DNA of 64,000 bases from CAIMUS01 sp046347625 (GTDB lineage Bacteria; Pseudomonadota; Gammaproteobacteria; Competibacterales; Competibacteraceae): NCBI GenBank assembly GCA_046347625.1, contig JAXMFU010000003.1, positions 186,001-250,000 of the forward strand, in the 5' to 3' direction. Below the pieces are notes generated by a model that worked only from the letters and a program-made list of their open reading frames with translations, searched no databases and was not told where the DNA came from. Made by a program: the position numbers and the translations under genes. This document shows positions 9,410 through 19,080 of the stretch, one piece after another (the stretch's first letter is position 1; each line of letters begins with the position of its first letter).

Positions 9410-9456
9410 TGGTTGCCGGATGAGCCACCAGGGCGTAGCACGATATCCGGCAACCA
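9410..9456. repeat. Small perfect inverted repeat upstream of the ligase fusion
   Basis: Two perfect 12-bp arms (TGGTTGCCGGAT and its complement) are separated by 23 bases, 19 bases upstream of the ligase-fusion start. It could be an operator or leader hairpin; there is no T-run to make it a terminator. The rest of 9392-9634 shows nothing recognisable. Confidence 0.5.
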
Positions 9457-9634
9457 GCAAGAAGAATCGATGGCAGGGACCACGGTTTATGGCGTGACCC
9501 TGGTGCCGGCCAGTACCCTCGCCGCAACCATCAACCGGGCGGCGAGGGCGAGTCGAATCCGGCACGCGCCGGTCGGAACAGACGCGTGACCGGGACAGTT
9601 CAGTGACTGTCGAGTGGCTTCAACCGGTGCTTAA

Positions 9635-10321
9635 TCAATTCTCAACCCCTCCCATTTCATGCGGGACACAGGTGAGACCCAACTGACCGGCGAGCTGTTG
9701 CATCCTCTGCAAACAAGCCTGCTCCTGGGTGGCGTCAATTGGCAACAAGTTGTTACCTGACCCCAAACAAAAATTCCCTATACCACCACCACCACTAACA
9801 CTACCGACTAAAGTGCTCGCCGGCGGGAAGACATCTCTCAATGTAGTATCGGGCATAGTACCAGCAAACGTAACATATTGTGGTACCGTTTGGTTGGTTA
9901 CGATCCAGCATGCCCACGGAGCAACGGTTCCCTGGGCCTCGAAACTCGGCACCAGTGCCGAAGCATTGTTCCAGAGGGGATCGCCGTTGTCCGCACACGG
10001 ACAACCCGAGGGCGGTGGCGTGCAGGGACCCAGCTTGTCGCCCGGATGATTCTTGAGGTGCGCCGCCGCCGCATTCGCCCCGATGGTGATCTCCTGCGGA
10101 TTGCCCGGATTGCCCAGCGGCACATGGCAGATGGTCACCTGATCGCCCGCCGCCGTCGCCACGCTGGAGACCAACCCGCCGCCGACGAGAAAGCCGCAGG
10201 CGAGCGCTACCCCCATCCAGCGCCCGGCGCCCGCCGCACTGAAGAAGTGATGGACCGACTCTGAACTGGCCGGCATTCTTGGGATTGCATTCATCAACGT
10301 CGTGTTCATGGGATTCCCCAC
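9635..10321 (-). CDS. Secreted protein with an ICHxPxGNP-type motif
   Basis: The product is 228 aa with a long N-terminal stretch ending in a hydrophobic segment (MGVALACGFLVGGGLVSSVATAA), a probable signal peptide cut near residue 57. The mature part opens with VTICHVPLGNPGNPQEITIG and then AHLKNHPGD, a short Cys/His motif that recurs in many secreted bacterial proteins and is of unknown function. The remainder has several cysteines (CPCADNG, ACWIV, FCLGSG, LTCVP) and no domain I can name. The upstream MNTTLMN is an alternative start at 10309. It stands alone next to the glycan genes, which suggests an envelope or extracellular role, but this is inference. Confidence 0.6.
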   Translation of the reverse strand: MGNPMNTTLMNAIPRMPASSESVHHFFSAAGAGRWMGVALACGFLVGGGLVSSVATAAGDQVTICHVPLGNPGNPQEITIGANAAAAHLKNHPGDKLGPCTPPPSGCPCADNGDPLWNNASALVPSFEAQGTVAPWACWIVTNQTVPQYVTFAGTMPDTTLRDVFPPASTLVGSVSGGGGIGNFCLGSGNNLLPIDATQEQACLQRMQQLAGQLGLTCVPHEMGGVEN

Positions 10322-10603
10322 TACGATTTATTAAATCGTTCTACTCTGCTGCTGGGAGCGGACCGTCGGCACGTAAAGCGCGTACCCCCCGGGTCCGAAA
10401 ACCCCGTCCGATTCCCCTCAGCGGTCTTGGGCGAGCCTCGCTCCCGGCTGTTTTGCCGGGTGATCTCGCCCGTCGGCGTCCGTGTCGCCCTATAAATTAT
10501 ACTAGAATCGTGCCAACCTGTGGGAAATGTGAAAAAATTTTTTATTTCCAGGACTTACGCAAAAATGATCTGAGGGTGGCTGACGGCCAGCCAAGGCGGT
10601 AAA
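10322..10603. other. Intergenic region with the left tip of an IS701-like element
   Basis: It contains a short AT palindrome (CGATTTATTAAATCG, 10324-10338), a GC hairpin near 10440-10460 and, from 10549, the tip CAGGACTTACGCAAAA of the IS whose transposase fragment follows. No gene was seen. Confidence 0.5.
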
Positions 10604-10975
10604 GTGAACCGCATGAAAGCGCCGGTTACCCGGTTGGATTATGGCCCGTATCTGTTGGTTACCCAGATCAACTACACGCTGACGAACTTTGCTGAGCATA
10701 CGGAGCATTTCAGCCACGATGCGATTAATCGATACCTGCGCGGAGAACGGATCACCCCCCGGTTGGTCTGGGACAAGGTGCGTGGCCACCTGGTGCCAAC
10801 GCCGCAGGGCTATGTGGTGTTTGATGACACCGTCTTGGACAAAAACTACTCGTCTGCCATTGACCTGGTGCGCCGGCAGTATAGTGGTAATGCCAAAGCG
10901 GTTATCAGGGGCATTGGGGTGGTAACTTGCGTCTACGTCAACCCCCAGACCAATCCTTTCTGGAGCATCGATTAA
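10604..10975 (+). pseudogene. IS701-family transposase, N-terminal fragment
   Basis: The 123-aa product matches the N-terminal part of IS701-type DDE transposases (LDYGPYLLVTQINYTLTNFAEH, FDDTVLDKN, where the first catalytic Asp lies). It starts with GTG at 10604 or ATG at 10613. It stops right after NPFWSID, where full-length relatives (~300-400 aa) continue, so the catalytic domain is missing. The IS left tip is at 10549; no right end is visible between here and 11101. Confidence 0.8.
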
Positions 10976-11101
10976 GAGAAGGCCGGGGTGAACATAGGAA
11001 CTACCCCCGTCGGGTTGAACGGAAACCCATGAAGGTCAGTTTACTCCTGTAGCATTATCCTGGCCCGGTCTGCAGCAAAAGTGCGGGAGAACCAGCAAGC
11101 T

Positions 11102-12361
11102 TCAGAATCTCCGGCGCGGCTTCATTGTCGGAATTCCCGTCAACACCATCAACCCGAGGGAATCGGACAAATCTTCGATCGTTCGTACACGCGGGTTGAG
11201 GTACTCCAGGAAAAGCATCAGCGCCATCCCTGAAACCAGTGCGAGTATCAACCCCAGCAAGCCGTAAAGTATCTTGATCGGTTTCGTTGGGTAGAGGGGC
11301 GGCTCAGCAGGTGAGACAATACGTATCTCGTTGAGTAGGCTCTGCTCCCGAATGCGGTATTCCTCGTACTTCTGCTTGATGAGCTTGTAATTTTCCTCGG
11401 CGACCGTTACTGCCAAATCGAGTGTGGCCAGCTTCTTCTCTTGTTCGGGTAGCGGTTCCAATTCGGCGTAGCGCTTGGCGAGCGACTGCCGGAATTTGTT
11501 TATCTCCGCCCGCACTTGGCCCACCTTCGGATTGCCGGGACCGTAGCTCACAAGCAGCCCGGCCAGTTCTGATTCCGATTTTTCCAGGTCCAATTCCAGC
11601 CCCGAGATGATCTTGAGCTTCTCCGAATATTCCTCATTGAGCGAGAACGTCTTCGAATCGGCCTTGAAATACCTCAACGCCAAGCGCGCGTCAAGTAGAA
11701 CCTGTTCGCTCTCCCGCAGTTCCCTCTCGATAGACTCGCGCAAATCCCGCGTCTCGTTCCGATAGGCCTGGGCGTTATACTCGAGAAAGATCTCGCCGGC
11801 CTTATTGGCGACCTTAGCTGCCAGTTCAGGGTCGTCAGCTTTGTAGGTTATAGCAAATGCGTAAGTATTCTTTCGGACCTCGACGCTCAGGTTCCTCTGA
11901 ACGTCTTCGACGGCGCGCTCGAACGGCGTCGCCGGGATGACCGTTCCGTACTTGGCGATGTGTTGCATCGAGCGAATGAACTCCTTCAACCAGGTCTTGA
12001 ACTCGTCGCGCCATCGCTCGAACGCTGTCTCGAACACCTTTTCGCCCTTCACATCCAGATTCAACGCGCGCACGATCCTGTTGATGACCGCTTGGCTTTG
12101 GATGACCTCGATGTAAGTCTTGCTCGGCGTGTCGATAGGAGCAGACTGGCTGACCGGAAAGTCCAGGAGCTCGGCCGTCTCGCCGCGATTAGCGCTGAAT
12201 TTAATCGGCTCCTTGGGCCGGACCAACACCAATGTGCTGGCCTCGTATACGGGCGGCAGAGCGTAGGTCAACCCGACGGCGGCGAGAGTCGACATGAGGG
12301 CCAACCCGATGATCATCCACTTGCCAGAGAGCATGACGCGCCAAATCCGATAGAATTCCAT
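11102..12361 (-). CDS. Polysaccharide chain-length determinant (Wzz/GumC-like)
   Basis: This inner-membrane polysaccharide co-polymerase (419 aa) would control the length of chains made by the Wzy polymerase nearby. It has a transmembrane helix at ~15-37, a long periplasmic coiled-coil region (~140-350) and a second helix at ~373-398, preceded by a proline-rich PAEPPLYPTKP typical of the family. There is no C-terminal tyrosine kinase domain and no Walker A. It is divergent from the glycosyltransferase genes that start at 13056, with ~690 bases between them. Confidence 0.88.
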   Translation of the reverse strand: MEFYRIWRVMLSGKWMIIGLALMSTLAAVGLTYALPPVYEASTLVLVRPKEPIKFSANRGETAELLDFPVSQSAPIDTPSKTYIEVIQSQAVINRIVRALNLDVKGEKVFETAFERWRDEFKTWLKEFIRSMQHIAKYGTVIPATPFERAVEDVQRNLSVEVRKNTYAFAITYKADDPELAAKVANKAGEIFLEYNAQAYRNETRDLRESIERELRESEQVLLDARLALRYFKADSKTFSLNEEYSEKLKIISGLELDLEKSESELAGLLVSYGPGNPKVGQVRAEINKFRQSLAKRYAELEPLPEQEKKLATLDLAVTVAEENYKLIKQKYEEYRIREQSLLNEIRIVSPAEPPLYPTKPIKILYGLLGLILALVSGMALMLFLEYLNPRVRTIEDLSDSLGLMVLTGIPTMKPRRRF

Positions 12362-12443
12362 TGCCTGGTTTCTCGTGAGCTTGTGGTGTCGGATGCCAAA
12401 GATTTGAAATTATATCTCAACCTTTGTCGGTGTCACCCGGAAG

Positions 12444-12491
12444 CCTTACCACCTTACCACCTTACCGCCTTACCACCTTACCATCTTACCA
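12444..12491. repeat. 8-bp tandem repeat (CCTTACCA), six units
   Basis: Six head-to-tail 8-mers, four of them perfect and two with one change each. It lies upstream of wzz, between the divergent wzz and glycosyltransferase genes. A stretch just after it (ACCACCTATCAG) is repeated inverted near 12625-12636. Confidence 0.8.
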
Positions 12492-12502
12492 CCTATCAGT
12501 TC

Positions 12503-12594
12503 GTAGGGCACAATAGCGGAGCGTATGGCGCCGTTAGGCGGCGGCCCCTCATGCGGCGCATTACGCTCCGCTCCGCTCCGCTCATGCGCCCTAC
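12503..12594. repeat. Dispersed hairpin repeat, GTAGGGC...GCCCTAC family, copy 1
   Basis: A ~92-bp GC-rich imperfect palindrome with GTAGGGC at one end and GCCCTAC at the other; a diverged copy is at 56511-56597. The rest of 12595-13055 includes another small palindromic unit (GGATGGGTTTCGC ... ACCCATCC, 12832-12871) and no gene. Confidence 0.75.
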
Positions 12595-13055
12595 AGTTTG
12601 TACTTCCAGGGTTGGAAGCAAACTGATAGGTGGTAAGCCCGGAAGCAAACCGCCGTAGGTTTAGGAGCAGCCTGACCCGGCGATTCCAATCCGGCTGCGA
12701 TGGACACTTTTACAGGCTTGCATTCTGACTATGTATCGTGTTACAAGGAAAAACTTAACAGTTCAAGTTTTCCATGTTGCTAAGATAAGTACTCAACTAC
12801 TGTTTTGCCTCAGTCGCATGATCCGGCGGAGGATGGGTTTCGCTCCGCTTCTGCTTCGTTCTACCCATCCTAACGGATTGGCAGAGTTTTCGGCCAGACA
12901 CTAATTATCGATATAACGCAGTTCCTGCATTTTTCCAGGATAGAGCTCTGCGAATTTCCAGGCCGGTTGCTCATTACCTATAATACTTGGATGATTAAAT
13001 CAATGGTCGCTGTTGTCTCGTGCCTTCGCGGTGCGACGGAATGGGTGTCGGGGCG

Positions 13056-14177
13056 ATGAGAATCGGCTATGACGGTAAATTTTTCTGGCAGAATGCACCA
13101 TTCGGCGCGAGGTCGGGGCATGGCGTGCACGCCATCGAACTGCTGCGCGAGATGACGGTACTGGACAAGGTGTCGGCTTTCTCCGTCTATCTGATCGAGG
13201 ATAACTCCGAGCTGCCGCGGCAAGACAACTTTCGATACATCACGCTGCCGTCGGTAGCGCGGAGCTCGCTAGGGCGAAATCTCATTGCCTATCCGATAGA
13301 ACTGCGGCGTCGACCAGTGGATGTGCTGATGGCCTATTCGACACTTCCCGCCTTTGTTCGATGTCGAACGGTTCTGCTCCTGGCCGACATATTCTGGATG
13401 GCCAATCCGCAATGGCTCCCACGCCGAATCGCGGCGCCACGCACTATCGCGACGCGCCTGTCGGTGCGCCGTGCCGACCGGGTCGTGACCACGACTGAGT
13501 TTTCCAAGCGCGAGATCATGCGGTACCTGGATGTCCCGGAGGATCGTATCGACATCGTGCCTCATGGTATACGCACCAAGTTCCTCGATGGCGGTGAACC
13601 GGGTGCGATCGAGCGGGTACGCGAGCGCTATCGCATCGGCGGTGACTATGTCCTCTCCATCAACGACATTCATCCGCGCAAAAACCTCGTCGGGCTGCTG
13701 ACCGCATGGGAGCATGTGCGCGCCCGCACGGATCTGCCCCATAAGCTGGTGCTCGTCGGCCGCACGCTGTGGGAGTACCCGGAGTTCTTCAGGGCTGTCG
13801 AGCGCTCCCGTTACAAGGATGATATCATCCTTCCCGGCTACGTCGAAGCTGACGACATCGGCCCGCTTTACCGTGGCGCGACTTTGTTCGTCTATCCGTC
13901 GTTTTACGAGGGCTGGGGACTTCAGGTTCACGAGGCGATGTCCTCCGCCACGCCGGTCGCGATCGCCAACAATACGACCATGCCCGAGATTTCGGGTGGC
14001 GCGGCGGCCGAGTTCGATCCCTACGACATCGACGACATGGCCAACGTCATCACCCGCGTTCTTATGGATGCCGAACTGCGCAAGCAGATGGTGGCGCGGG
14101 GGTTGAAGCAGGTCCGGAAATACTCCTGGACAGAAGCTGCCCGGCAGACGTTGGCGATCTGTTACCAGCTGGTTTGA
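13056..14177 (+). CDS. Glycosyltransferase family 4
   Basis: A retaining GT-B enzyme (373 aa) that probably adds a sugar to the lipid-linked polysaccharide repeat at the cytoplasmic face. The C-terminal lobe holds SINDIHPRKNL, a nucleotide-sugar binding region with VLVGRTLWE, and the EX7E-type motif (FYEGWGLQVHEAM, ~residues 287-299). I place the start at ATG 13056 (MRIGYDGKFF), where family homology begins; an upstream in-frame ATG at 13020 adds 12 unlikely residues. It is first in a same-strand run with the GT2 enzyme and polymerase. Confidence 0.9.
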   Translation: MRIGYDGKFFWQNAPFGARSGHGVHAIELLREMTVLDKVSAFSVYLIEDNSELPRQDNFRYITLPSVARSSLGRNLIAYPIELRRRPVDVLMAYSTLPAFVRCRTVLLLADIFWMANPQWLPRRIAAPRTIATRLSVRRADRVVTTTEFSKREIMRYLDVPEDRIDIVPHGIRTKFLDGGEPGAIERVRERYRIGGDYVLSINDIHPRKNLVGLLTAWEHVRARTDLPHKLVLVGRTLWEYPEFFRAVERSRYKDDIILPGYVEADDIGPLYRGATLFVYPSFYEGWGLQVHEAMSSATPVAIANNTTMPEISGGAAAEFDPYDIDDMANVITRVLMDAELRKQMVARGLKQVRKYSWTEAARQTLAICYQLV

Positions 14178-14193
14178 CTATGAAGGGCTCGAT

Positions 14194-15201
14194 ATGAAGC
14201 CGATCCCCTACAGTAAAGAAGACCTCGCGCACGTTTTCGAGGCGGTCCGCGACGATCCGCCGGACACGGACACGGATGTCGTCGTTTCCATTCTGATTGC
14301 CAATTACAACGGGCGGGAACTGCTCCGCAACTGCTTGAAGTCCATCTACGAGCATCCCTGCCGCTTTCCGTTCGAGGTGCTGGTAGTCGATGACCATTCC
14401 CGCGATGGGAGTTTCGAAGCCGTTCGGGACGAATTTCCGCGGGTTCGCCTGTTTCGCAACAACGCGAACATGCACTATGCTACGTCCAACAACCGCATGT
14501 TCGATCTCGCTCGCGGTAAGTTTCTCTACCTGCTCAACAGCGATACGATCATGCTGGAGGGAGCCATCGACCGACTCGTCGAGTGGCTCGACACTCATCC
14601 TCGGACGGGTTGCGTGGGAAGCAAGTTGCTCAACGAAGACGGCAGCATCCAGGCATCAGTCAAGACGCTGCCGAACCTGCGTTCCGCGTTCTTCGGAGCC
14701 CGCTCACCTATCGCCAAGCTGTTCCCTAACAATCCCCTGAGTGCCCGCGAGTTGTTGCACTTGAGCATGGACCTGACCGAGCCGTTCCAGGCCGGCTACG
14801 TGTCAAGCGCGTCGTGGCTCATGCCCCGCCAGGTCGTGGATGAGGTCGGCTACTTGGATCCACGTCTCTCGTACCATGTCGACGCCGACTATTGTGCTCG
14901 CATCCAGAAGGCCGGCTGGGAGGTCTGGTATCTGCCCACAGCCGTCGTTATCCACCTCGACCATAAGGGCGGCACACTGTACGACCCTTATCGGCGTTTC
15001 AAGGCCGTACTCGAATTCCACCGTGGCAGCTGGATCTTCTTCGAGCGCCACGAAATGAAATCCTGGTTCCATCCCTTGACATGGATCGTCATCGGGGGGC
15101 TCGCAGTGCGATTCATGGTATCACTGACGATGCAGCAGCTGGGCGAAATCGCCAAGCTCCTGAGATCAGCTAAGCGCCAGGCGCCCGAATTGGATCGATA
15201 A
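14194..15201 (+). CDS. Glycosyltransferase family 2 (rhamnosyltransferase-like)
   Basis: An inverting GT-A enzyme (335 aa). The nucleotide-binding start is SILIANYNGREL, then VVDDHSRDGS and LLNSDT (DXD equivalent), and a mid-domain DADYCARIQKAGWEVWY typical of rhamnosyltransferase-like GT2 proteins. A C-terminal hydrophobic segment (~300-318) may anchor it to the membrane. It begins 16 bases after the GT4 gene and is probably in the same transcript. The sugar specificity cannot be read from the sequence. Confidence 0.9.
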   Translation: MKPIPYSKEDLAHVFEAVRDDPPDTDTDVVVSILIANYNGRELLRNCLKSIYEHPCRFPFEVLVVDDHSRDGSFEAVRDEFPRVRLFRNNANMHYATSNNRMFDLARGKFLYLLNSDTIMLEGAIDRLVEWLDTHPRTGCVGSKLLNEDGSIQASVKTLPNLRSAFFGARSPIAKLFPNNPLSARELLHLSMDLTEPFQAGYVSSASWLMPRQVVDEVGYLDPRLSYHVDADYCARIQKAGWEVWYLPTAVVIHLDHKGGTLYDPYRRFKAVLEFHRGSWIFFERHEMKSWFHPLTWIVIGGLAVRFMVSLTMQQLGEIAKLLRSAKRQAPELDR

Positions 15202-15391
15202 CGTCGTGCCTGCGGCCTCGATTCAATATCACATGCCGGGTTCCCAGACGACAGAGCCATCAGTCGGCACGACGTCCTATATCGCCGTCATGATCGCCAG
15301 GGTTGAAGTGCGATCGTGAAAACGTCCGTGACTCGCAGAGACCGGCACTACCCGGCGACCGGCAAGAACCACACAGCCGACCGCAAATGAC

Positions 15392-16942
15392 ATGAATCCC
15401 TCCTACCCACCGCCGCGCCCCGTTTCCCTGGTCGGCTCGATCGACGACTTTATCAACAGGTCCCCGCCAGGGCTGGTGCCATTCCTGTCATACCTGGTGC
15501 TAGGCGGTATGATCGGAACCTTCACCGCTCTGGTCCTCTATGTTCTCAAGCCCGTGTGGGTGGCATTGATCATCGCCGGCGTGATCGTGCTCATGCCGAC
15601 CTTCGTTGTCAGGAATCACCGCCTTTACTGGCTTGCTATTTTCTTGTTCTCGCTGCAATTCGAGATCATGAAGAATCTCAACGATGGCCTCGCCGTCGTT
15701 CACAAGCTAGGCATCGACTATACAATCTGGCACTTCACCTTCGAGTTGCGTGCCACCGACCTCGTGTTCGCCGTCCTCGCCTTCTTCTGGCTGAGCGACA
15801 TCATCTTTCGCGGCAAGAAATTCTTCTTTCCGCGCGTGGCTTGGCTGGTTCCGGGCTTTCTCCTGTTTTGCTTCCTGTCACTGCTCAATACTCCCTCGCC
15901 TTACTTGGGGCTGGTCGAAATCTCGCGACAGCTCAAGTTCTTCTTGTTTTTCCTGTACGCCGCCAACAATATCGAGTCCCGGTCGGCATTGCGACTGGTC
16001 GCACTCCTGGCGGTCTCGATACTCGTGTTGCAGGGTGCGGTGACGGCGCTGCGCTTCCAGACGGGCTACCTCGAGCCGCTGGCGTTTGGCCAGGATTATC
16101 AGGAGGGCGAACAAGTTGTGGAGTACCTGAGCGTGGACCGCGAAGACGTGGGTGGAACAGTGCGGAGCTTCGGCACGCTGACCGCTCCCGGTTCGACCGC
16201 GCGCCTGTGCATGATGGCCATCCCGTTTGCGGTCATGTTGAGCTTTCGCAACCCCATGTTCGGGCGTTCACGCCTCGTCTTCATGGGACTCGCGGCATTC
16301 GGGATGGCCGCCCTGTTGCTGACCTTTACCCGGGCGTATTACCTGACCACTGCGGTCCAGCTGGGAGCAGCGTTTTTGCTCGGTGTGCGCCGGCGTTATC
16401 TGTCCCGTATGGAAATACTGCTGATTCTGGTCCTTGGTTTTGTGGCCGTCGCCGCAGTCACACCCAAGCTGTACGAGCAATTCGCCTACCGCCAGGATTC
16501 CGTCACTGTGCGTTTGCAGCAATATACCACTGCCATCGACATGATCGCAGCCAATCCCATCCTTGGAGTCGGCCTGAACAATGGCACGGGCGTCAAGGCC
16601 GACTATGTGAACATTACCTACAACGAATACGACCCGGATACGCAGTTCTATCTGGAACCGACGCACAACCTGTACCTTAGTCTGACATCCGAGATCGGGC
16701 TGATCGGCGCACCCCTGTATTTCATCTTCTTTGGCTATATCATTTTGCAATGTTGGCGACTGGCGGATCGCGCGCCGGATCTAGAGGTTCGTTTCTTTGC
16801 CAACGCCCTACTGGTGGCCTACGCGGGCGTCTTGGCCAACGCCATGTACGATCCGCTTCACGAAGATGGACCGATGACGCTGCTATGGATGTATTCGGGA
16901 ATTGTGTTGGCGTTGCACCGCGCGGGTGGACGCGCGGCATAA
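15392..16942 (+). CDS. O-antigen/exopolysaccharide polymerase (Wzy-like)
   Basis: A 516-aa polytopic membrane protein with about 11 predicted hydrophobic helices. The periplasmic loop and the following helices carry the Wzy_C-like motif NPILGVGLNNG followed by PTHNLYLSLTSEIGLIG. It would polymerise lipid-linked repeat units after flipping. The 190-base gap before it contains no gene. Wzy proteins are poorly conserved, so the assignment rests on topology, the motif and the context (Wzz, Wzx, GTs). Confidence 0.85.
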   Translation: MNPSYPPPRPVSLVGSIDDFINRSPPGLVPFLSYLVLGGMIGTFTALVLYVLKPVWVALIIAGVIVLMPTFVVRNHRLYWLAIFLFSLQFEIMKNLNDGLAVVHKLGIDYTIWHFTFELRATDLVFAVLAFFWLSDIIFRGKKFFFPRVAWLVPGFLLFCFLSLLNTPSPYLGLVEISRQLKFFLFFLYAANNIESRSALRLVALLAVSILVLQGAVTALRFQTGYLEPLAFGQDYQEGEQVVEYLSVDREDVGGTVRSFGTLTAPGSTARLCMMAIPFAVMLSFRNPMFGRSRLVFMGLAAFGMAALLLTFTRAYYLTTAVQLGAAFLLGVRRRYLSRMEILLILVLGFVAVAAVTPKLYEQFAYRQDSVTVRLQQYTTAIDMIAANPILGVGLNNGTGVKADYVNITYNEYDPDTQFYLEPTHNLYLSLTSEIGLIGAPLYFIFFGYIILQCWRLADRAPDLEVRFFANALLVAYAGVLANAMYDPLHEDGPMTLLWMYSGIVLALHRAGGRAA

Positions 16943-16996
16943 AGCAGTTCTGATATATTTCACCCACCTGGACACCACAATCCGCGAGGATATCCG

Positions 16997-17383
16997 ATGT
17001 CGACGCCAATACCCTACACCCGAGGCAACGCCGTCGTCGACGGCAAAGCGGGATGGTTTGTCGGACAATTCGTACCCGAGGAATACGGCCTGCGTAGCCG
17101 AACAGATGTCGAGATAAAATGGGGAATCCACCCGCAGGGCGAGACGCGAACCCGTTGGTCGAGATACCGAACGGCGGTCACAATTCCTATCTTATTACAA
17201 GGCCAGTGTCTGATTCGCCTTCGGATCGACGGACTGGTACACGACGTTCTACTCAAGGAGCCGGGAGACTACCTCATAATGAATCCTGGAATCGACCATA
17301 CCTGGAAAGCTGTTTCCGACTGTATCGTCCTCACAATCCGGTGCCCATCCGTACCGAACGATGTCGTTGAGTCACAGCAATGA
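16997..17383 (+). CDS. Small cupin-like protein
   Basis: The 128-aa protein has a beta-rich pattern with an imperfect cupin signature: WGIHPQGETRTRW ... LLQGQCLIRL ... KEPGDYLIMNPGIDHTWKA. The GDYLIMNPGIDHTW piece matches the second cupin motif; the metal-binding His set is partial. The last four codons and the stop lie inside a 13-bp tandem repeat (17368-17536), so the C-terminus is set by that repeat. Its place after wzy suggests a sugar-modifying or regulatory role; no specific reaction can be assigned. Confidence 0.65.
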   Translation: MSTPIPYTRGNAVVDGKAGWFVGQFVPEEYGLRSRTDVEIKWGIHPQGETRTRWSRYRTAVTIPILLQGQCLIRLRIDGLVHDVLLKEPGDYLIMNPGIDHTWKAVSDCIVLTIRCPSVPNDVVESQQ

Positions 17384-17536
17384 GTCACAGCAATGAGTCA
17401 CAGCAATGAGTCACAGCAATGAGTCACAGCAATGAGTCACAGCAATGAGTCACAGCAATGAGTCACAGCAATGAGTCACAGCAATGAGTTACAGCAATGA
17501 GTCACAGCAATGAGTCACAGCAATGAGTCACAGGAA
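17368..17536. repeat. 13-bp tandem repeat, 13 units
   Basis: Thirteen consecutive units of TGAGTCACAGCAA from 17368 to 17536; only unit 10 (TGAGTTACAGCAA) and unit 13 (one change) differ. The first unit is in the coding region of the cupin gene and the second supplies its TGA stop. The near identity of the units shows recent expansion by slippage. Confidence 0.97.
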
Positions 17537-17646
17537 TAACTGCGGAGTCGGTTCCTGCGAGCGTCCCTAACGGGCTACGACGCTGGACCTATCGTCGCGG
17601 TTCCTTATCCCCCGCCACCACCAGAATTAGGCCGAGTCGGGTGCAC

Positions 17647-19080
17647 CTAGGGAGCCGACTCTTCGTGGACCTCGTGAAGGATGTGATTGATCTCGTTTAC
17701 GGATATGACTCGTAGCATATAGATCACCAAGATGCAGGCCACTACATAGCCAAGCCCGCGGAGAACTCCGTTGACGCCGCCGAACAGGAGCATGGTGGCG
17801 GAGCCGATCATCGCGCTAACCAAAATCGGGCGGATAGCGAAATCGAGCCAGCGCACGCGGGCGAGCTTGCCGGCAATATAGCGGTAGCGCAAGACCGCGG
17901 AAACGACGACGCCGGCCACCTTGCCAATGGCTGCTCCGATCCCGCCGAGGTCGGGGATGAGTACCAGATTCAGGGCGACGTTGGTAACCGGATTGATTGC
18001 GTAGAGGCGGACGTCGGCACGCTCGCGATGGGCAGCGCGCATGATCAGGCTCATCAGAATATCGGCCACCTCGATCATGAAATACACCATCAACAACCGC
18101 AAAACCCATACTGAACCACCAAATTCGGTACCGAACAGGATACCGACAACTGTCTCGGCGAAAATGATCACCCCGATACCAAGCGGCATGGTCACCCAGA
18201 ATATGGCCCGAAACACAGCGTGGAAGCGATCGAGCCGGCAATGGTCCTGCCGATCGAGCAAACGCGCAATCGATGGCATTAGCAGCTGTGCGAGAAGGTT
18301 CGGCAGCATGAGCGCGATATCGAGCACTTTGACCGCGGCGGCAAAGTGGCCGACCGTGACCATGCTGCCCCAGATCGACACCATGATCGTATTGAGGCGA
18401 ACAGAGACCATTCCAAGGACATTTCCGGCACCGAACGCGACCACTGGACGCAGCATCTGCTTGCAGAAAGCCCAGTCGAACACCAGCCTAAGGGCCAGTG
18501 TAAAGCGGTGCAGAAGCCCTAGCGACAGCACCGCCGAGAGCCACTTCGCGACAACGACGGTAGTCACGAGCGGGATCACACCGGAGCCGTTAACCACAAG
18601 CGTAATAGTGACGCCCATCAGGATGGAAGTTTCGAGCAGCGCAACGAGAAACACCCAATGCATCTGCCTGCGCGCCAAGAAAGCCGAACGGCAGATGACA
18701 TTGACCATCATCGGCACGAGTGCGAGGCTGCCGATCAGTACGGCCTGCCGTGTATCCTGCGTGTAACCGAAGAGGAATACGAGGGATGCCATCAACGACA
18801 TGGCCAACAGCGCGGCGACAAGACCGATCGCCAGCCCGTGCACGACGTGACGTCCACTTTCTTGACCATGGATGCCAGTTTCCCGCATGATAAGCTCAGG
18901 AATTCCGAAGCTAGCCGCCCTTTCGAACAACATGATCCAAGCGATGATGAGAGAGTACTGGCCGAAAAGCTCGGGACCAGCGACTCGCGAGATGACGATG
19001 AACAACACACCACCGCTCAACAGGAGCAGAAACGCCTCGCCGAACATGAGGGCTATCTGGAGAAGGCCACTTGTCTTCAT
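17647..19080 (-). CDS. Polysaccharide flippase (Wzx-like)
   Basis: A 477-aa membrane protein with ~12-14 hydrophobic helices and the N-terminal pattern of the MATE/MVF-like oligosaccharide flippases (GGVLFIVISRVAGPELFGQYSLI). It would move undecaprenyl-linked repeat units across the inner membrane. It is transcribed against the genes on both sides, so the locus is not one operon. Confidence 0.87.
   Translation of the reverse strand: MKTSGLLQIALMFGEAFLLLLSGGVLFIVISRVAGPELFGQYSLIIAWIMLFERAASFGIPELIMRETGIHGQESGRHVVHGLAIGLVAALLAMSLMASLVFLFGYTQDTRQAVLIGSLALVPMMVNVICRSAFLARRQMHWVFLVALLETSILMGVTITLVVNGSGVIPLVTTVVVAKWLSAVLSLGLLHRFTLALRLVFDWAFCKQMLRPVVAFGAGNVLGMVSVRLNTIMVSIWGSMVTVGHFAAAVKVLDIALMLPNLLAQLLMPSIARLLDRQDHCRLDRFHAVFRAIFWVTMPLGIGVIIFAETVVGILFGTEFGGSVWVLRLLMVYFMIEVADILMSLIMRAAHRERADVRLYAINPVTNVALNLVLIPDLGGIGAAIGKVAGVVVSAVLRYRYIAGKLARVRWLDFAIRPILVSAMIGSATMLLFGGVNGVLRGLGYVVACILVIYMLRVISVNEINHILHEVHEESAP

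Noticed and set aside
17368..17536. Possible CRISPR array
   Set aside because: The 13-bp units are head to tail without spacers; this is a minisatellite.
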